From CAVTRI01 sp963737075 (GTDB lineage: Bacteria > Actinomycetota > Acidimicrobiia > Acidimicrobiales > Palsa-688), in assembly GCA_963737075.1 (NCBI GenBank), contig CAVTRI010000002.1, positions 2,790,001 to 2,854,000 of the forward strand: a stretch of DNA of 64,000 nucleotides, read 5' to 3'. Numbering within the stretch: position 1 is the stretch's first letter; the number at the start of each line of letters is the position of its first letter. The notes under the pieces were generated by a model that worked only from the letters and a program-made list of their open reading frames with translations, was not told the DNA's origin and did not search any database. The position numbers and the translations under genes were made by a program. Of the stretch, positions 7,498 through 16,606 are shown one piece after another.

Positions 7498-9102
7498 TCA
7501 AGACGTCGGCCAGGACGTGGGTGGGACTCGAGCCGGTAGGAGCTTCTGGGCTGGGACGACGACGATGAATCCAGTCGTCGAAAACTCGGTCATCGGAAGA
7601 GGTTGCGCATGTCGCCACGCTTCGAACGCCTCGAAGTCTGGACTCCCGGCGAGAAAGATCCAAGCCGGGTCACGGCTGCCTTCTACTTGGGCCTCCCATT
7701 GCGGCGTGCGATCAAAATCCGGGGCGCTCACCAAGACGCGCCCGTCGGCAGCCACGTCGATCAGGTACGCCTGCCAGTAGCTCGCGAAGGCGTCGTGAAC
7801 GCCGTGTGCCTGCAAGCTTCGCACCAAAAGGGGATAGTTCGGTGTGGCGACAGTTGGCTCATGCTCTGTCTGCACAAGAGCAAGACACCCGAGGACGACG
7901 GCGACGGCCATCGCTAGTCCTTGGACGGGCGCGGGTGCTTTTAGCCCGATGCGCCGCGGAGGACCACGCAGCGCTCGGACAGCTTCGGGGACCGTGACGA
8001 GGCGAGCCGCCGCGAACGCCACAAATGGCCAGCCGAAAAAGTAGTATCGAGCCACGAACAGCGTAGGAGTACCAGCGGTTGGTGACAGCGCGTAGACGAA
8101 CGGGTAGCAGACCAAGCCGATCATGTCCACCGGTAGGACAATCGCTCGGCGGACGCCGGCGAGGAGGACGATCACGCATACGCCGGCCAACGTGACAAGC
8201 AAGAGCGCATACAGAATATGGGCCCAGTGCCCTCCGACCCACAGGCGGGTGTCGTGCTTCAGCCCCAACATGACCGGACCACCGTCATGCAACAGGGCTC
8301 TCAGCCGCTGTGAGTAGCTTCCTGGTCGCGCGTTAGCTCCTGCATGGAGCGTGACGAAGTGGTGTTGCGCGCTGTAGATGAACCACGGAAGGGCCCCCAG
8401 CAGGAACCCGCCGACGGACCAAACAAGCCGGTTCCAGCGGTGGTTCCGCAGACGCATAAGCGCGAACACCACGGGAACGGCGAACACGGCGACGTTGGGA
8501 CCCATCCACCAAGCGAGCCCTGCCGCGACGCCGCACGCGCAAGGAAGCCAGCGCGAGGCTGGGTGGTCCCACCCTCGTATCGCAGCCCACAACGCAAAGA
8601 GTCCGAGGGCGATCGTCGGTGTATAGAAGTCGAACTCGCGTAAAGACCAGCCGACAAAGAAGATGGGCCACAGCCAGAGGATTGAGGCCGCCATCCAGGC
8701 GCCACCGCGCCCCATGAGGCGATTGGCGATAAGCCAGGCCAACCAGCAGCTCGCGGCGCCGAGCAGGATCGAGAACATGCGTTGGGCCACAAGGGAGTAG
8801 CCGAATATCTCGGTGATGATGCCTACGGGCAGTATTTCTGGCGTGCCACCGTACTGCTGACCCCAGTAGAAGAGAGGGAAATGCCCCTGGAACACGCTCC
8901 TGCCCATGAGGACGACGATCGCTTCGTCGCTCGTCGTGAACGTCCGTGCGAACAGCATCCAGCGTTCGACGATTCCGATGCCGAAGACCGTTACCACCGC
9001 CAGCCCGAACGCCAGCTGGCGCGGCGATAGCAGAACGCGTGGCAGGCGGTTGGCCGCCACGGAGGGCCTCGTTCGTACTGTGTGCGTCGTGGGGAGGGTC
9101 AT
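7498..9102 (-). CDS. GT-C membrane glycosyltransferase (GT39/ArnT-like)
   Basis: Integral membrane protein of 534 residues with about ten hydrophobic segments. The first is near residues 32-48, followed by TSDEAIVVLMGRSVFQGHFP. The Asp-Glu pair (about residues 59-60) in the first large outside loop is the usual catalytic position of GT-C enzymes using polyprenyl-phosphate sugars. GQQYGGTPEI continues that loop. The C-terminal 120 residues are soluble and probably extracytoplasmic. It would act on the outer face of the membrane using a lipid-linked sugar, possibly one made by the GT2 gene nearby. Upstream is the methyltransferase at 9187 on the same strand. Confidence 0.82.
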   Translation of the reverse strand: MTLPTTHTVRTRPSVAANRLPRVLLSPRQLAFGLAVVTVFGIGIVERWMLFARTFTTSDEAIVVLMGRSVFQGHFPLFYWGQQYGGTPEILPVGIITEIFGYSLVAQRMFSILLGAASCWLAWLIANRLMGRGGAWMAASILWLWPIFFVGWSLREFDFYTPTIALGLFALWAAIRGWDHPASRWLPCACGVAAGLAWWMGPNVAVFAVPVVFALMRLRNHRWNRLVWSVGGFLLGALPWFIYSAQHHFVTLHAGANARPGSYSQRLRALLHDGGPVMLGLKHDTRLWVGGHWAHILYALLLVTLAGVCVIVLLAGVRRAIVLPVDMIGLVCYPFVYALSPTAGTPTLFVARYYFFGWPFVAFAAARLVTVPEAVRALRGPPRRIGLKAPAPVQGLAMAVAVVLGCLALVQTEHEPTVATPNYPLLVRSLQAHGVHDAFASYWQAYLIDVAADGRVLVSAPDFDRTPQWEAQVEGSRDPAWIFLAGSPDFEAFEAWRHAQPLPMTEFSTTGFIVVVPAQKLLPARVPPTSWPTS

Positions 9103-9186
9103 GGCAGCGACGTCGGACGCTGAGGATAGCCGGCCGAGCCGGGCCAGAGGTGTCTAGCAGGACGTCCGACGACAGGGCGGCCGGCG

Positions 9187-9978
9187 CTACCGCGGACGGG
9201 CCAACGCGACGATCTCGGTCTCTACTTCTAGTTCGACGTCGAACAGCGCGGCTTCCATGAGACGGGTCACCTCTTGTGGCGTATAGGTCCTGGCGCGTTG
9301 CACCTCATTGGTGGCCCGAGCGTGCGCGTAGTTGACGAAGCAGTCGAGGTAGGTGTCGGAGAGGAGATTGGGGTAGGTGACTACAACAGACCCCGAGGGC
9401 TTGACGACACGCCGTAGCTCTTCGAGAAGCAGGAACGCGTCTTCGCGCTCAACATGCTGGAGCACGAGGAAGGAGTAGGCCAGATCGACGCTCGCGTCGG
9501 GGACGTCAGGAATCGAGACGTCCAGACACCGGGCATAGCGGATGTTCGTCATCCCGGCCATGCGTCGTGACGCGATGTTGAGCATCCGCTGGGAGGCGTC
9601 GACGGCCCACAGGTCCTTGCACTTCGGAGCAACATACTGTGCTACTCGGCCGATCCCGCAGCCGAGGTCGAGCACGGACGACGAGGCGTCGTATAGCGGG
9701 GCAAGTCGCTGCTCGTCTCCACGACCGCCTTCGTCGAAGTGGTGCCAGTCCGTCGTGTTGTAGATTCGCGCGATCGCCTCATCGTCGCTGGCGGGCTCCC
9801 AGAGATGGCCGTAAGAGGGCCGCTCGGTGACGGCCGGTCCCGGCCGGGGGGGTTGGCGGGGGCGGGGCCTGCTCCGGGGTGGCCAGTCGCGATTCCCCGG
9901 CTCAGCCCAACGAGCGATCTTGCCGATTCCAGTTTGGAGGACCTGGCGCGCGTGGGACCTTGCCTGGGCAGCGTTCAT
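9187..9978 (-). CDS. Class I SAM-dependent methyltransferase
   Basis: Protein of 263 residues with SAM motif I SVLDLGCGIGRVAQYVAP (about residues 92-109), LWAVDASQRML, and DASVDLAYSFLVLQHVEREDAF as motif IV. The first 50 residues are basic and proline-rich (RPRPRQPPRP), perhaps a linker or a mis-set start. The C-terminus has ARTYTPQEVTRLMEAALFDVE. The acceptor is unknown; glycan or lipid methylation is likely from context. It lies 84 bp upstream of the GT-C gene and is divergent from the FkbM gene. Confidence 0.8.
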   Translation of the reverse strand: MNAAQARSHARQVLQTGIGKIARWAEPGNRDWPPRSRPRPRQPPRPGPAVTERPSYGHLWEPASDDEAIARIYNTTDWHHFDEGGRGDEQRLAPLYDASSSVLDLGCGIGRVAQYVAPKCKDLWAVDASQRMLNIASRRMAGMTNIRYARCLDVSIPDVPDASVDLAYSFLVLQHVEREDAFLLLEELRRVVKPSGSVVVTYPNLLSDTYLDCFVNYAHARATNEVQRARTYTPQEVTRLMEAALFDVELEVETEIVALARPR

Positions 9979-10318
9979 CGGCGCGATATTACAGGCCGGC
10001 CTTGGTAGATCCCCTCACGCATACTCTGGTCGCGGCCAGGACGCCACGCTCAGTGGCAGCTTTCGTCTCGTTCCCTCCCGGTTTCGTCGTCCTCTCGTTG
10101 CCGATACGTAGCGGCGACAACGTCGCGCAATGTCGGGTCTGTCGCACCCGCGCCGATCACGCTGTCAGGCTGTAGGCCGCTGCCCGGCATCGGCTCGACC
10201 GAAGCGAACGGATGCTTCTCCGGAACGGGCGGTATTGCTGCGTCTTTCGGTCGAGAAGCTCAGGCTTTTTCACAGCGGTTGAAGGAGATGTCGGCACCGC
10301 GCACCCAGTTGGGCTGGC
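9979..10318. other. Divergent intergenic region, no gene seen
   Basis: This 340-bp gap separates the minus-strand methyltransferase and the plus-strand FkbM gene and should carry both promoters. I could not assign -35/-10 elements with confidence. Short open frames across it lack motifs. A GAAGGAGATG stretch near 10280 resembles a ribosome-binding site but leads into no convincing gene. Confidence 0.4.
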
Positions 10319-10327
10319 TTGGCGCTC

Positions 10328-11368
10328 ATGGCGGACGGAAAGGGCAAGTTGGGGGTCCAGATGCTTCCCGACGCGTCGATTACCGTTCATGCGATGCAAC
10401 CTGCGGAACGGCCTCCGACTCTCGATCGACCAATACGACTGCCGAGTTTCGCTCGTTCGCTGATCCGGCGATGGACCGCTCGGGCCCGCCTTTCTCTGGG
10501 CACCGCACAACTGCAGCAATCCGTGGCCAGCCTGGAAGGACGCTTAGATACTCTGGACACTAGGCTAGCGAGCCTCAATTTCACCGCCCCAACGGGTCCA
10601 GTATACCTCGGTGACCATCTTGCGATAGTCATGACTAGGTGGGGAGGCAAGTTAGTCGTCGACACGGCCGACTACCTCCTTGCACCTCACCTTCTGGTGG
10701 ATCGCCTGTGGGAGGAGCACATCACCGCTTGGATGCAGCATGTGCTCACGCCCGGCGATGTCTTCCTCGACATCGGCGCGAATATCGGCTACTACAGTGT
10801 GCTGGGGGCACAGCTCGTCGGTGCTCGTGGCCGGGTAGTGGCCGTGGAGGCCCATCCCCGACTAGTCCGACTGTTACAACGGAATTTGGTAATGAACGGG
10901 TGGCTCGATTCGGCAACCGTCTGGCATCGGGCGGCGTGGTCTGAGACGACGACCCTTGCCTTCAATCAACGCGTTCATTATGCCGCAAATTCAAGTGTTG
11001 GTGAGATTGGTGAAAGCCTAAAATGGCTCAATGATTCCGAGGAAAAGGTTGATGTTCAGGCTGTCGCTGTAGATGATCTTATTGCTGACATTGGTCACGT
11101 GGACGTCCTTAAGATCGATGTTGAGGGGTCTGAAGTGCACGCCCTCACCGGATTGGACCATACACTCCGAGCGAACCGCGCGATCAAACTGATGTTCGAG
11201 TGGGCACCCAACCAACTCCGCGTAGTCGGCAACACCCCAGAAGAACTCATTGACCTTCTTGGCGAGCATGGGCTGCGGTTCCGGCTCCTGGAGGAGAGCC
11301 TCGCTCCTATCAGCCGCGAACGCCTGCTCCAGGTCCCGTATGGCAACGTCGTTGCGAGTCGTCAGTAA
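10328..11368 (+). CDS. FkbM-family methyltransferase
   Basis: O-methyltransferase of about 346 residues of the FkbM family, which methylates sugar hydroxyls in glycans and natural products. The SAM site is GDVFLDIGANIGYYSVLGAQ (about residues 157-176), followed by GRVVAVEAHP. The family's second block is DVLKIDVEGSEVHALTG. The N-terminal 130 residues include a possible coiled coil (LQQSVASLEGRLDTLDTRL). The start could be ATG 10328 or TTG 10319. The stretch 10960-11260 is distinctly richer in A and T, with codons such as AAA, ATT and TTA that neighbours avoid, which suggests recent transfer. Confidence 0.88.
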   Translation: MADGKGKLGVQMLPDASITVHAMQPAERPPTLDRPIRLPSFARSLIRRWTARARLSLGTAQLQQSVASLEGRLDTLDTRLASLNFTAPTGPVYLGDHLAIVMTRWGGKLVVDTADYLLAPHLLVDRLWEEHITAWMQHVLTPGDVFLDIGANIGYYSVLGAQLVGARGRVVAVEAHPRLVRLLQRNLVMNGWLDSATVWHRAAWSETTTLAFNQRVHYAANSSVGEIGESLKWLNDSEEKVDVQAVAVDDLIADIGHVDVLKIDVEGSEVHALTGLDHTLRANRAIKLMFEWAPNQLRVVGNTPEELIDLLGEHGLRFRLLEESLAPISRERLLQVPYGNVVASRQ

Positions 11369-11543
11369 TTGGGCGCCTGCACCTCATTCATGTACACGGC
11401 GAGGAGCGCGGGACGCTCCAAAGGTTGTCGCCATGAGTCGGCCGTAGCGGCGCGAGAATGGAGGGTACGCGGGTTCTAGTGATGCACCGGTGTCCCGACT
11501 TATGCGCTCCTCGCACGGCGCCGCGGGCGGATGGGTCACGCCC

Positions 11544-12803
11544 ATGACCGATGCAGAAGCCATGAGCGACACTGGTGAGAGGGCTACAGGTGGGCCCGAC
11601 CCTGGCGCCGTAGGCCCCCCGGCGCCAAGCGAGCCGCCGACGCCCCTGGTCACCAACGGTGCCGGCGAGGTCGGCGACCAGGCACTGACGCCGAGCCGCC
11701 GCCGAGGTCTCCGGGGTCTGTTGCCGGCGCCGGTCTGGCAGATCGGGCGGCTGCTCATCCTCGCCTTGATTGTCGAGTACCTTGTGGTTCCGCAGATCGC
11801 TGGCACGCGAAAAGCGATCCACCAGCTGGCCGCTGTGCAGTGGGAGTGGCTTCTGCTTGGCGTGCTGCTCGAAGTAGCCGCCGTCCTGTCGTACGCCATG
11901 CTGTCGCGAACTGTCCTTCCCGAAGATCACCGACCGAGCTTCCTGACGGTCTTGCGCATCCAGCTCACCACCCTGTCGGTCAGCCACTGCGTGCCTGGAG
12001 GCACGGCGGCGGGGTCCTCGCTGGGTTTTCGGCTGTTTAGCGGCGCTGGCGTGCGCGGCGCCGATATCGGATTTGCGCTGGCTGCCCAGGGTCTCGGATC
12101 CGCGTTGGTGCTTAACGTCATCTTCTGGGTGGCCCTCGTGGTGTCGATCCCTGCTTGGGGCGTTTCCCCGATCTATCTGACGGCCGCCGCCGTGGGCGCC
12201 GCGCTCTTGGTGCTTCTCACCGTGCTGGTGCTGCTGCTCACTCGGGGCGAAGACAGGGTCGCGAACTGGATCGAGCGGCGAACTGAGCGGATACCCTTCG
12301 TCGACAGTCGAGCGCTGCGGGCCGCGTTCGTCCGGATGGCTTTCCGCTTGCGTGAGCTCGGGCGTCAGCGGAGCCTCCTCGGGCGGGCGGCGCTCTGGGC
12401 TGCTGCCAACTGGCTCTTCGACGCCGCGTCGTTGTACGTGTTCGTAGGCGCATTCGGCCATTGGGTCAACCCCGACGGCCTGCTGGTGTCGTACGGGCTG
12501 GCTAACGTCGTGGCGGCGATCCCGATCACGCCCGGCGGACTCGGTGTGGTCGAAGCGACGCTCACATCCACGCTTGTCGGGTTCGATACGCCACGATCCG
12601 TGGCAATCCTCGGAGTGGTCTCGTATCGACTCGTCAACTTCTGGTTGCCGATTCCTCTGGGGGGGCTCACCTACGCCTCCCTGCAGGTCAACTCCGGGCA
12701 CCCCGAGCGCCCTTCCAGTCGGCTCCGGAAGACGGCGGCGCACCTGTTCCGGCCACTGCAACGCCGATCAGAGAAGGCGGCCCCTACGCAAACTGACGAG
12801 TGA
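11544..12803 (+). CDS. Lysylphosphatidylglycerol-synthase-TM / flippase-like membrane protein
   Basis: Integral membrane protein of about 419 residues with some eight hydrophobic helices of the UPF0104/LPG_synthase_TM family. The diagnostic central block is VSHCVPGGTAAGSSLGFRLF, followed by GFALAAQGLGSALVLNVIF and, near the end, AAIPITPGGLGVVEATLTSTL. Members act as flippases or accessory proteins for polyprenyl-linked sugars and glycolipids. The first 70 residues are hydrophilic and low in complexity. ATG 11544 (MTDAEAMSDTGE) is chosen over an alternative start at 11490. The 3' end overlaps the convergent lipoprotein gene by 20 bp. Its role is probably lipid-linked glycan translocation in this locus; the substrate is unknown. 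Confidence 0.8.
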   Translation: MTDAEAMSDTGERATGGPDPGAVGPPAPSEPPTPLVTNGAGEVGDQALTPSRRRGLRGLLPAPVWQIGRLLILALIVEYLVVPQIAGTRKAIHQLAAVQWEWLLLGVLLEVAAVLSYAMLSRTVLPEDHRPSFLTVLRIQLTTLSVSHCVPGGTAAGSSLGFRLFSGAGVRGADIGFALAAQGLGSALVLNVIFWVALVVSIPAWGVSPIYLTAAAVGAALLVLLTVLVLLLTRGEDRVANWIERRTERIPFVDSRALRAAFVRMAFRLRELGRQRSLLGRAALWAAANWLFDAASLYVFVGAFGHWVNPDGLLVSYGLANVVAAIPITPGGLGVVEATLTSTLVGFDTPRSVAILGVVSYRLVNFWLPIPLGGLTYASLQVNSGHPERPSSRLRKTAAHLFRPLQRRSEKAAPTQTDE

Positions 12804-13386
12804 AGGTGCAGGACGTGGGCTGCGTCGCGAACTGCAGCACTGTAGAGCAGCCGGTCAGCGTAAAACGATCCGCGGCGACGGCGCCGCTAAGGGTTTGACC
12901 GTTGCTGAAGCGGGCTGAGACGGTGCCCCCGCTCACTGAGGCCGTGAAGGTCGCAACCGGTGCGGTGCGGCCATTTTGATACACGAAGCTGACCTGGCCG
13001 TCGGTCCCGTTGGTGACGGTGATGACGTAGTGCGGTTGGTCGAGCGGGCCATCGAGGTACATGCCGATGGGGAGCCCCGCGCCACCGGCGGGCGGGACGG
13101 CGGACGTCGCCGGCGAGGCAGTCACCTGCGGCCCGGTCGGAGTGGGCGTAGTGGTAGCCGGCGCCGTTGAACCCCCCGTAGTCGAGGGCGAGGTGATCGT
13201 TAAGGATGTGGACGTGCTCCCCACCGTCTGTGGCGCGGCGGAGGTAGACGACTGGGGGGACGTGGTCGACGCGGTCCGGCGGTGCCCCGCACCCCCGCAA
13301 CCCGCCAGCCCCGCCACAAAGAGCGCCGCGACCAGCATCCCGATCCAGGCACGAAATATCAGGCACCGGCGATCTCTGCTCCGCAC
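12784..13386 (-). CDS. Putative lipoprotein, unknown function
   Basis: Secreted protein of 200 residues. It has a signal peptide with lipobox LAGC (cysteine near residue 30), then about 65 residues rich in Thr, Ser and Pro (a wall-spanning linker). A C-terminal domain of about 90 residues contains YVITVTNGTDGQVSFVYQNG and ends with two cysteines (GCSTVL, TSCTFTRQFA). The domain looks like an all-beta fold but I do not recognise the family. It may be surface displayed alongside the exported proteins encoded next to it. It is similar in design, but not in obvious sequence, to the lipoprotein at 35269. Confidence 0.7.
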   Translation of the reverse strand: MRSRDRRCLIFRAWIGMLVAALFVAGLAGCGGAGHRRTASTTSPQSSTSAAPQTVGSTSTSLTITSPSTTGGSTAPATTTPTPTGPQVTASPATSAVPPAGGAGLPIGMYLDGPLDQPHYVITVTNGTDGQVSFVYQNGRTAPVATFTASVSGGTVSARFSNGQTLSGAVAADRFTLTGCSTVLQFATQPTSCTFTRQFA

Positions 13387-13478
13387 CCGTACGACGCTAC
13401 TGAGCCTGGGGACATGCGTTTGTGCGGCCGGTCACCGGTCGATACCGTGGCCCCGATGCGTCGGAGGCTCGGCAGTCT

Positions 13479-14216
13479 GTGAGCGTCGTGGTCGCTGTCG
13501 AGGCGACGGTCATCGTCCTTCTGGCGCTCTTGGTCGCTGGCCTGTTGCGCAGCTACGCCGGCTTGCTGAAGCGGATCGACGCCATCGAGGCTCTTCCTCC
13601 AAGCTCGACGACGAACATCGGCATTCCTGCGACGCGTGAGCGCGAGAAGACCAGGGGTCGAGCCGCGAACGATCTCGCTGGCAAGACGGCGTTCGGCGAT
13701 CCGCTCACAATCGCCGTCTCGGGTGTCGCCCATTCCACGCTGTTGGCCTTCCTGTCGAGTAACTGCTCATCCTGTCACACCTTCTGGGCCGATCTCGGCC
13801 ACGTGGCGGCTGGAGATCTGCCGGCAGGTGTTCGAGTGGTCGCAGTGACAAAGTCTGGCGAACAAGAAAGTCCGGCGGCCATCACCGAACTTGCCCCTCC
13901 GGACTTGGACGTCATCATGTCAAGCCAAGCCTGGACCGACTATGGGATTCCTGGCTCGCCGTACTTCGTATTCGTGGACGGACCGACTAGCGCAATAGGG
14001 GGCGAGGGCACGGCGCTCGAGTGGAAGCAGGTGCAGCGGCTCATGGCGCTGGCCAGCGGAGACGCTCGCATGGCGGCCGGCGTGGCTGGACCATCGCCCA
14101 AAGCCCGTCCGGATACGGAGCGGGAAGCAGAGATCGACCAGGTCCTCATGCGAGCTGGCGTCTTCCCCGGAGACGCGTCGCTCTACCGCGCCCCGCCCCC
14201 GCGCAGCCGAGATTGA
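13479..14216 (+). CDS. MauD-like membrane-anchored thioredoxin-fold protein
   Basis: Predicted protein-disulfide oxidoreductase of 245 residues. It has an N-terminal membrane anchor (VVAVEATVIVLLALLVAGLL, residues 4-23), a short helical stalk, and a thioredoxin-like domain with LAFLSSNCSSCHTFWADL. Cys96 and Cys99 form a CxxC-type redox pair. Further on, YGIPGSPYFVFVDG contains the cis-proline expected of the fold. This layout is that of MauD, which with MauE is needed for disulfide formation in methylamine dehydrogenase. GTG 13479 is chosen because it starts just before the anchor; the frame is open to 13422. It lies 2 bp upstream of the next gene, so it is co-transcribed with the MauA-like protein. 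Confidence 0.8.
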   Translation: MSVVVAVEATVIVLLALLVAGLLRSYAGLLKRIDAIEALPPSSTTNIGIPATREREKTRGRAANDLAGKTAFGDPLTIAVSGVAHSTLLAFLSSNCSSCHTFWADLGHVAAGDLPAGVRVVAVTKSGEQESPAAITELAPPDLDVIMSSQAWTDYGIPGSPYFVFVDGPTSAIGGEGTALEWKQVQRLMALASGDARMAAGVAGPSPKARPDTEREAEIDQVLMRAGVFPGDASLYRAPPPRSRD

Positions 14217-14218
14217 GC

Positions 14219-14722
14219 GTGCCGCCCTCACTGAATGCCTACGGCGTCACGTGTCAGCTTCCGCAGGGATGGGAGGGCCGGGCCACGCTTTTGACGCCTC
14301 TCGGCCCCGCGACCGCAGCACCCAACCGCCGCGCACAGCCGACGACCGAGATCACCGAACCGTTCTTCCATCTCGCAAATTTTCCGCTCCCGCCGAATCG
14401 AGGCGCATTTGGATCGGGTGCCGTCGAGCAGATGCAGCCGATCCACATGCTCGTCGTCTTGCTCGAATATGCGGCGAACAGCGTTGGGACGGCGTTGTTC
14501 GCCCCGCAGGGTCTGCCCCGTATACTCCAGCCGGGGCAATTCCAGCCGAGGGCGCTTCAGCGCATTCTGCCTGGGCAGGCTGGCTTCCAGTCATTCTTCA
14601 CCGAGGCGGGTCGGGCGTTTTCCCTCTATGTCGTGCTTGGCTCCTACCAGATGGGCGCCAATCTCGTCCCGCAGGTCAACCAGGTACTTGCCGGCATCAC
14701 GATTTCCCCGGGAGTGCCGTGA
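14219..14722 (+). CDS. Unknown protein between MauD-like and MauA-like genes
   Basis: Protein of 167 residues, not recognised. It starts at GTG 14219, 2 bp after the MauD-like stop, and its TGA overlaps the GTG of the next gene, so translation of the three genes is coupled. It has no signal peptide or clear transmembrane helix. Visible features are one cysteine (VTCQLPQGWEG), FFHLANFPLPPNRGAFGSGAVEQ, and a moderately hydrophobic middle (HMLVVLLEYAANSVGTALF). The opening resembles the start of small actinobacterial proteins built around a TCQLPxGW-type segment, but I cannot name a family. Its position suggests a cytoplasmic chaperone or partner for the Tat substrate encoded next. Confidence 0.7.
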   Translation: MPPSLNAYGVTCQLPQGWEGRATLLTPLGPATAAPNRRAQPTTEITEPFFHLANFPLPPNRGAFGSGAVEQMQPIHMLVVLLEYAANSVGTALFAPQGLPRILQPGQFQPRALQRILPGQAGFQSFFTEAGRAFSLYVVLGSYQMGANLVPQVNQVLAGITISPGVP

Positions 14723-16593
14723 ACGGCGACAGGTCTCCATCATCCTTCCCGGAATGGCTGGTGCAGCGCACCGCCCACGCGCTGGGCGGCCGTAGCTGGA
14801 GCCGGCGCAGCTTTCTGACCCGGACAGCGGTCGTAGGGTCCGCGTTGACCGTCAATCCGCTACGGTTTGCCTTGCGGCCCGTGAGCGCCTACGCCGCCGT
14901 CTGCGGCACTGACGCCAGCTGCGCCGACGGTTACAGCGTGTTTTGTTGCACCATCAATAACGGCGGCAACTTCTGCCCTGAAGGCACGTTTACCGGTGGG
15001 TGGTGGAAGGCGGACGATTCGGGATTCTGCTGCGGAGCCCCCCGCTACTACATCGACTGCAATGCAGCCTGCGCCAGTGGGTGGACCTGCGGATGCGAGA
15101 CCAGTGCGGCGACCTGTGACAACAGGCTGATCGCCTGCAACCAGTTCCGCTACGGCCAGTGCAATCAAGAGATCGCCTGCTATGGCCCGGTGGTGTGCCG
15201 GTTGGTGACGTGCACCGCCCCGTGGGAGTTCGACCCCGCCTGCACCGCGTCATCCGCCACCGATGACAATACGGCCACCCACACTGCGCCGTGCCTTCCC
15301 GGAAATTGTCCATCGCCAATCATCATGCGCTGGTCCGACCTCGGCGGTCCGGGCAGTTTCCTGGGACCGCAGGTGACTGTTGAGGCCCCGGCGCCCGCCG
15401 GTGGCGGCACGTGGGTGGAGTTCCAGAACGGGGCGATCTACAACGTGACTCCCGCTGGATTGCACGTCATTCACGGGATGATCTGGCTGCACTACGCCGC
15501 GCTCGGGGGTCCGGTCTCTTCTCTGGGATACCCCGCTACGGACGAGTTCGGGACCCCGGACGGCATCGGGCGATACAACCACTTCGAGAAGATGACGTCC
15601 GCTGGCCAGGTCGTCGACGCCGGGTCGATCTACTGGACGCCCGAGCTTGGGGCCTGGTCGATCCACGGCTCGATCCGGTTGAAGTGGGCGTCGCTGGGAT
15701 GGGAGGCGGGAGCGTTGGGCTACCCGGTGACCGACGAGCTCGGTACGCCGGACGGGATCGGTCGGTACAACCACTTCTACAAGCTCAATGGTGCCGGCCA
15801 GGTGGTGGACGAGGGGTTGATCTACTGGACGCCCCATCTAGGGGCATGGTCAACTCACGGGTTGATCCGACTGAAGTGGCAGTCGTTGGGCTGGGAGAGG
15901 GGCATCCTTGGTTACCCCGTGACGGATGAGTTCGGTACGCCGGACGGGATCGGTCGGTACAACCACTTCTACAAGCTCAATGGTGCCGCCCAGGTGGTGG
16001 ACGAGGGGTCGATCTACTGGACGCCCGAGCACGGTGCGTGGTCGATCCACGGCGCTATTCATGCGAAATGGCAAGCGCTTGGATGGGAAGCCGGAGTGTT
16101 GGGGTATCCGGTGACCGATGAGTTCGGTACGCCGGAGGGGATCGGCCGGTTCAATCACTTTTACAAGCTCAATGGTGCCGCCCAGGTGGTGGACGAGGGG
16201 TCGATTTACTGGACGCCCGAGCACGGTGCGTGGTCGATCCACGGCGCCATCCGCGTGACGTGGCAGTCGCTGGGTTGGGAGCGGGGTGTACTCGGCTATC
16301 CGGTCAGCGACGAGACAGGCACGGGGGACGGGATCGGCCGGTACAACCTGTTCGCCAAGCTCAACGCCTCGGGAACCACCACCTACCAGGGTGCCATCGT
16401 CTGGTCCCCAGGAACCGAAGCGCATTACACCTACGGCGGGCTGTGGGCCACGTACTGGGCGGACGGCGGTCCAACGGGACCGTTGGGCTACCCGATCTCC
16501 GATCCGAGCCCGTCCGGCTCACTGATCGTGCAGATCTTTCAGCACGGCACCCTGACATGGAACCCGGCGACAGGCGGTGTCACACGGTCTTGA
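14719..16593 (+). CDS. Tat-exported MauA-like cysteine-rich domain fused to LGFP repeats
   Basis: Surface protein of 624 residues. Residues 27-60 form a twin-arginine signal (SWSRRSFLTRTA then a hydrophobic stretch). Residues 62-175 hold 18 cysteines and resemble the methylamine dehydrogenase light chain: NFCPEGTFTGGWW matches the MauA segment with the first quinone tryptophan, and EIACYG matches the segment where MauA has its second tryptophan, here Ala153. From about residue 225 there are six LGFP-type repeats of 64 residues (each with LGYP, then GTPDGIGRYNHF and IYWTPELGAW). LGFP repeats are associated with wall binding in actinobacteria. GTG 14719 overlaps the previous stop (GTGA). The MauD-like and MauE-like genes nearby suggest dedicated disulfide formation. 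Homology is from memory of the MauA sequence. Confidence 0.85.
   Translation: MNGDRSPSSFPEWLVQRTAHALGGRSWSRRSFLTRTAVVGSALTVNPLRFALRPVSAYAAVCGTDASCADGYSVFCCTINNGGNFCPEGTFTGGWWKADDSGFCCGAPRYYIDCNAACASGWTCGCETSAATCDNRLIACNQFRYGQCNQEIACYGPVVCRLVTCTAPWEFDPACTASSATDDNTATHTAPCLPGNCPSPIIMRWSDLGGPGSFLGPQVTVEAPAPAGGGTWVEFQNGAIYNVTPAGLHVIHGMIWLHYAALGGPVSSLGYPATDEFGTPDGIGRYNHFEKMTSAGQVVDAGSIYWTPELGAWSIHGSIRLKWASLGWEAGALGYPVTDELGTPDGIGRYNHFYKLNGAGQVVDEGLIYWTPHLGAWSTHGLIRLKWQSLGWERGILGYPVTDEFGTPDGIGRYNHFYKLNGAAQVVDEGSIYWTPEHGAWSIHGAIHAKWQALGWEAGVLGYPVTDEFGTPEGIGRFNHFYKLNGAAQVVDEGSIYWTPEHGAWSIHGAIRVTWQSLGWERGVLGYPVSDETGTGDGIGRYNLFAKLNASGTTTYQGAIVWSPGTEAHYTYGGLWATYWADGGPTGPLGYPISDPSPSGSLIVQIFQHGTLTWNPATGGVTRS
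15470..16520. repeat. Six tandem 192-bp LGFP coding repeats
   Basis: The LGYP codons recur at about 15523, 15715, 15907, 16099, 16291 and 16482, a period of 192 bp (64 residues). The inner copies are nearly identical in places (for example the GGTACGCCGGA and GGTCGGTACAACCACTTC blocks), so the array could expand or shrink by recombination. Confidence 0.85.
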
Positions 16594-16606
16594 CAGGGTG
16601 GTGCCG

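Noticed and set aside
11369..11420. Possible further GT2 start relic (LLAVYMNE-like on the minus strand)
   Set aside because: Only about eight residues fit and nothing follows; chance similarity is likely.
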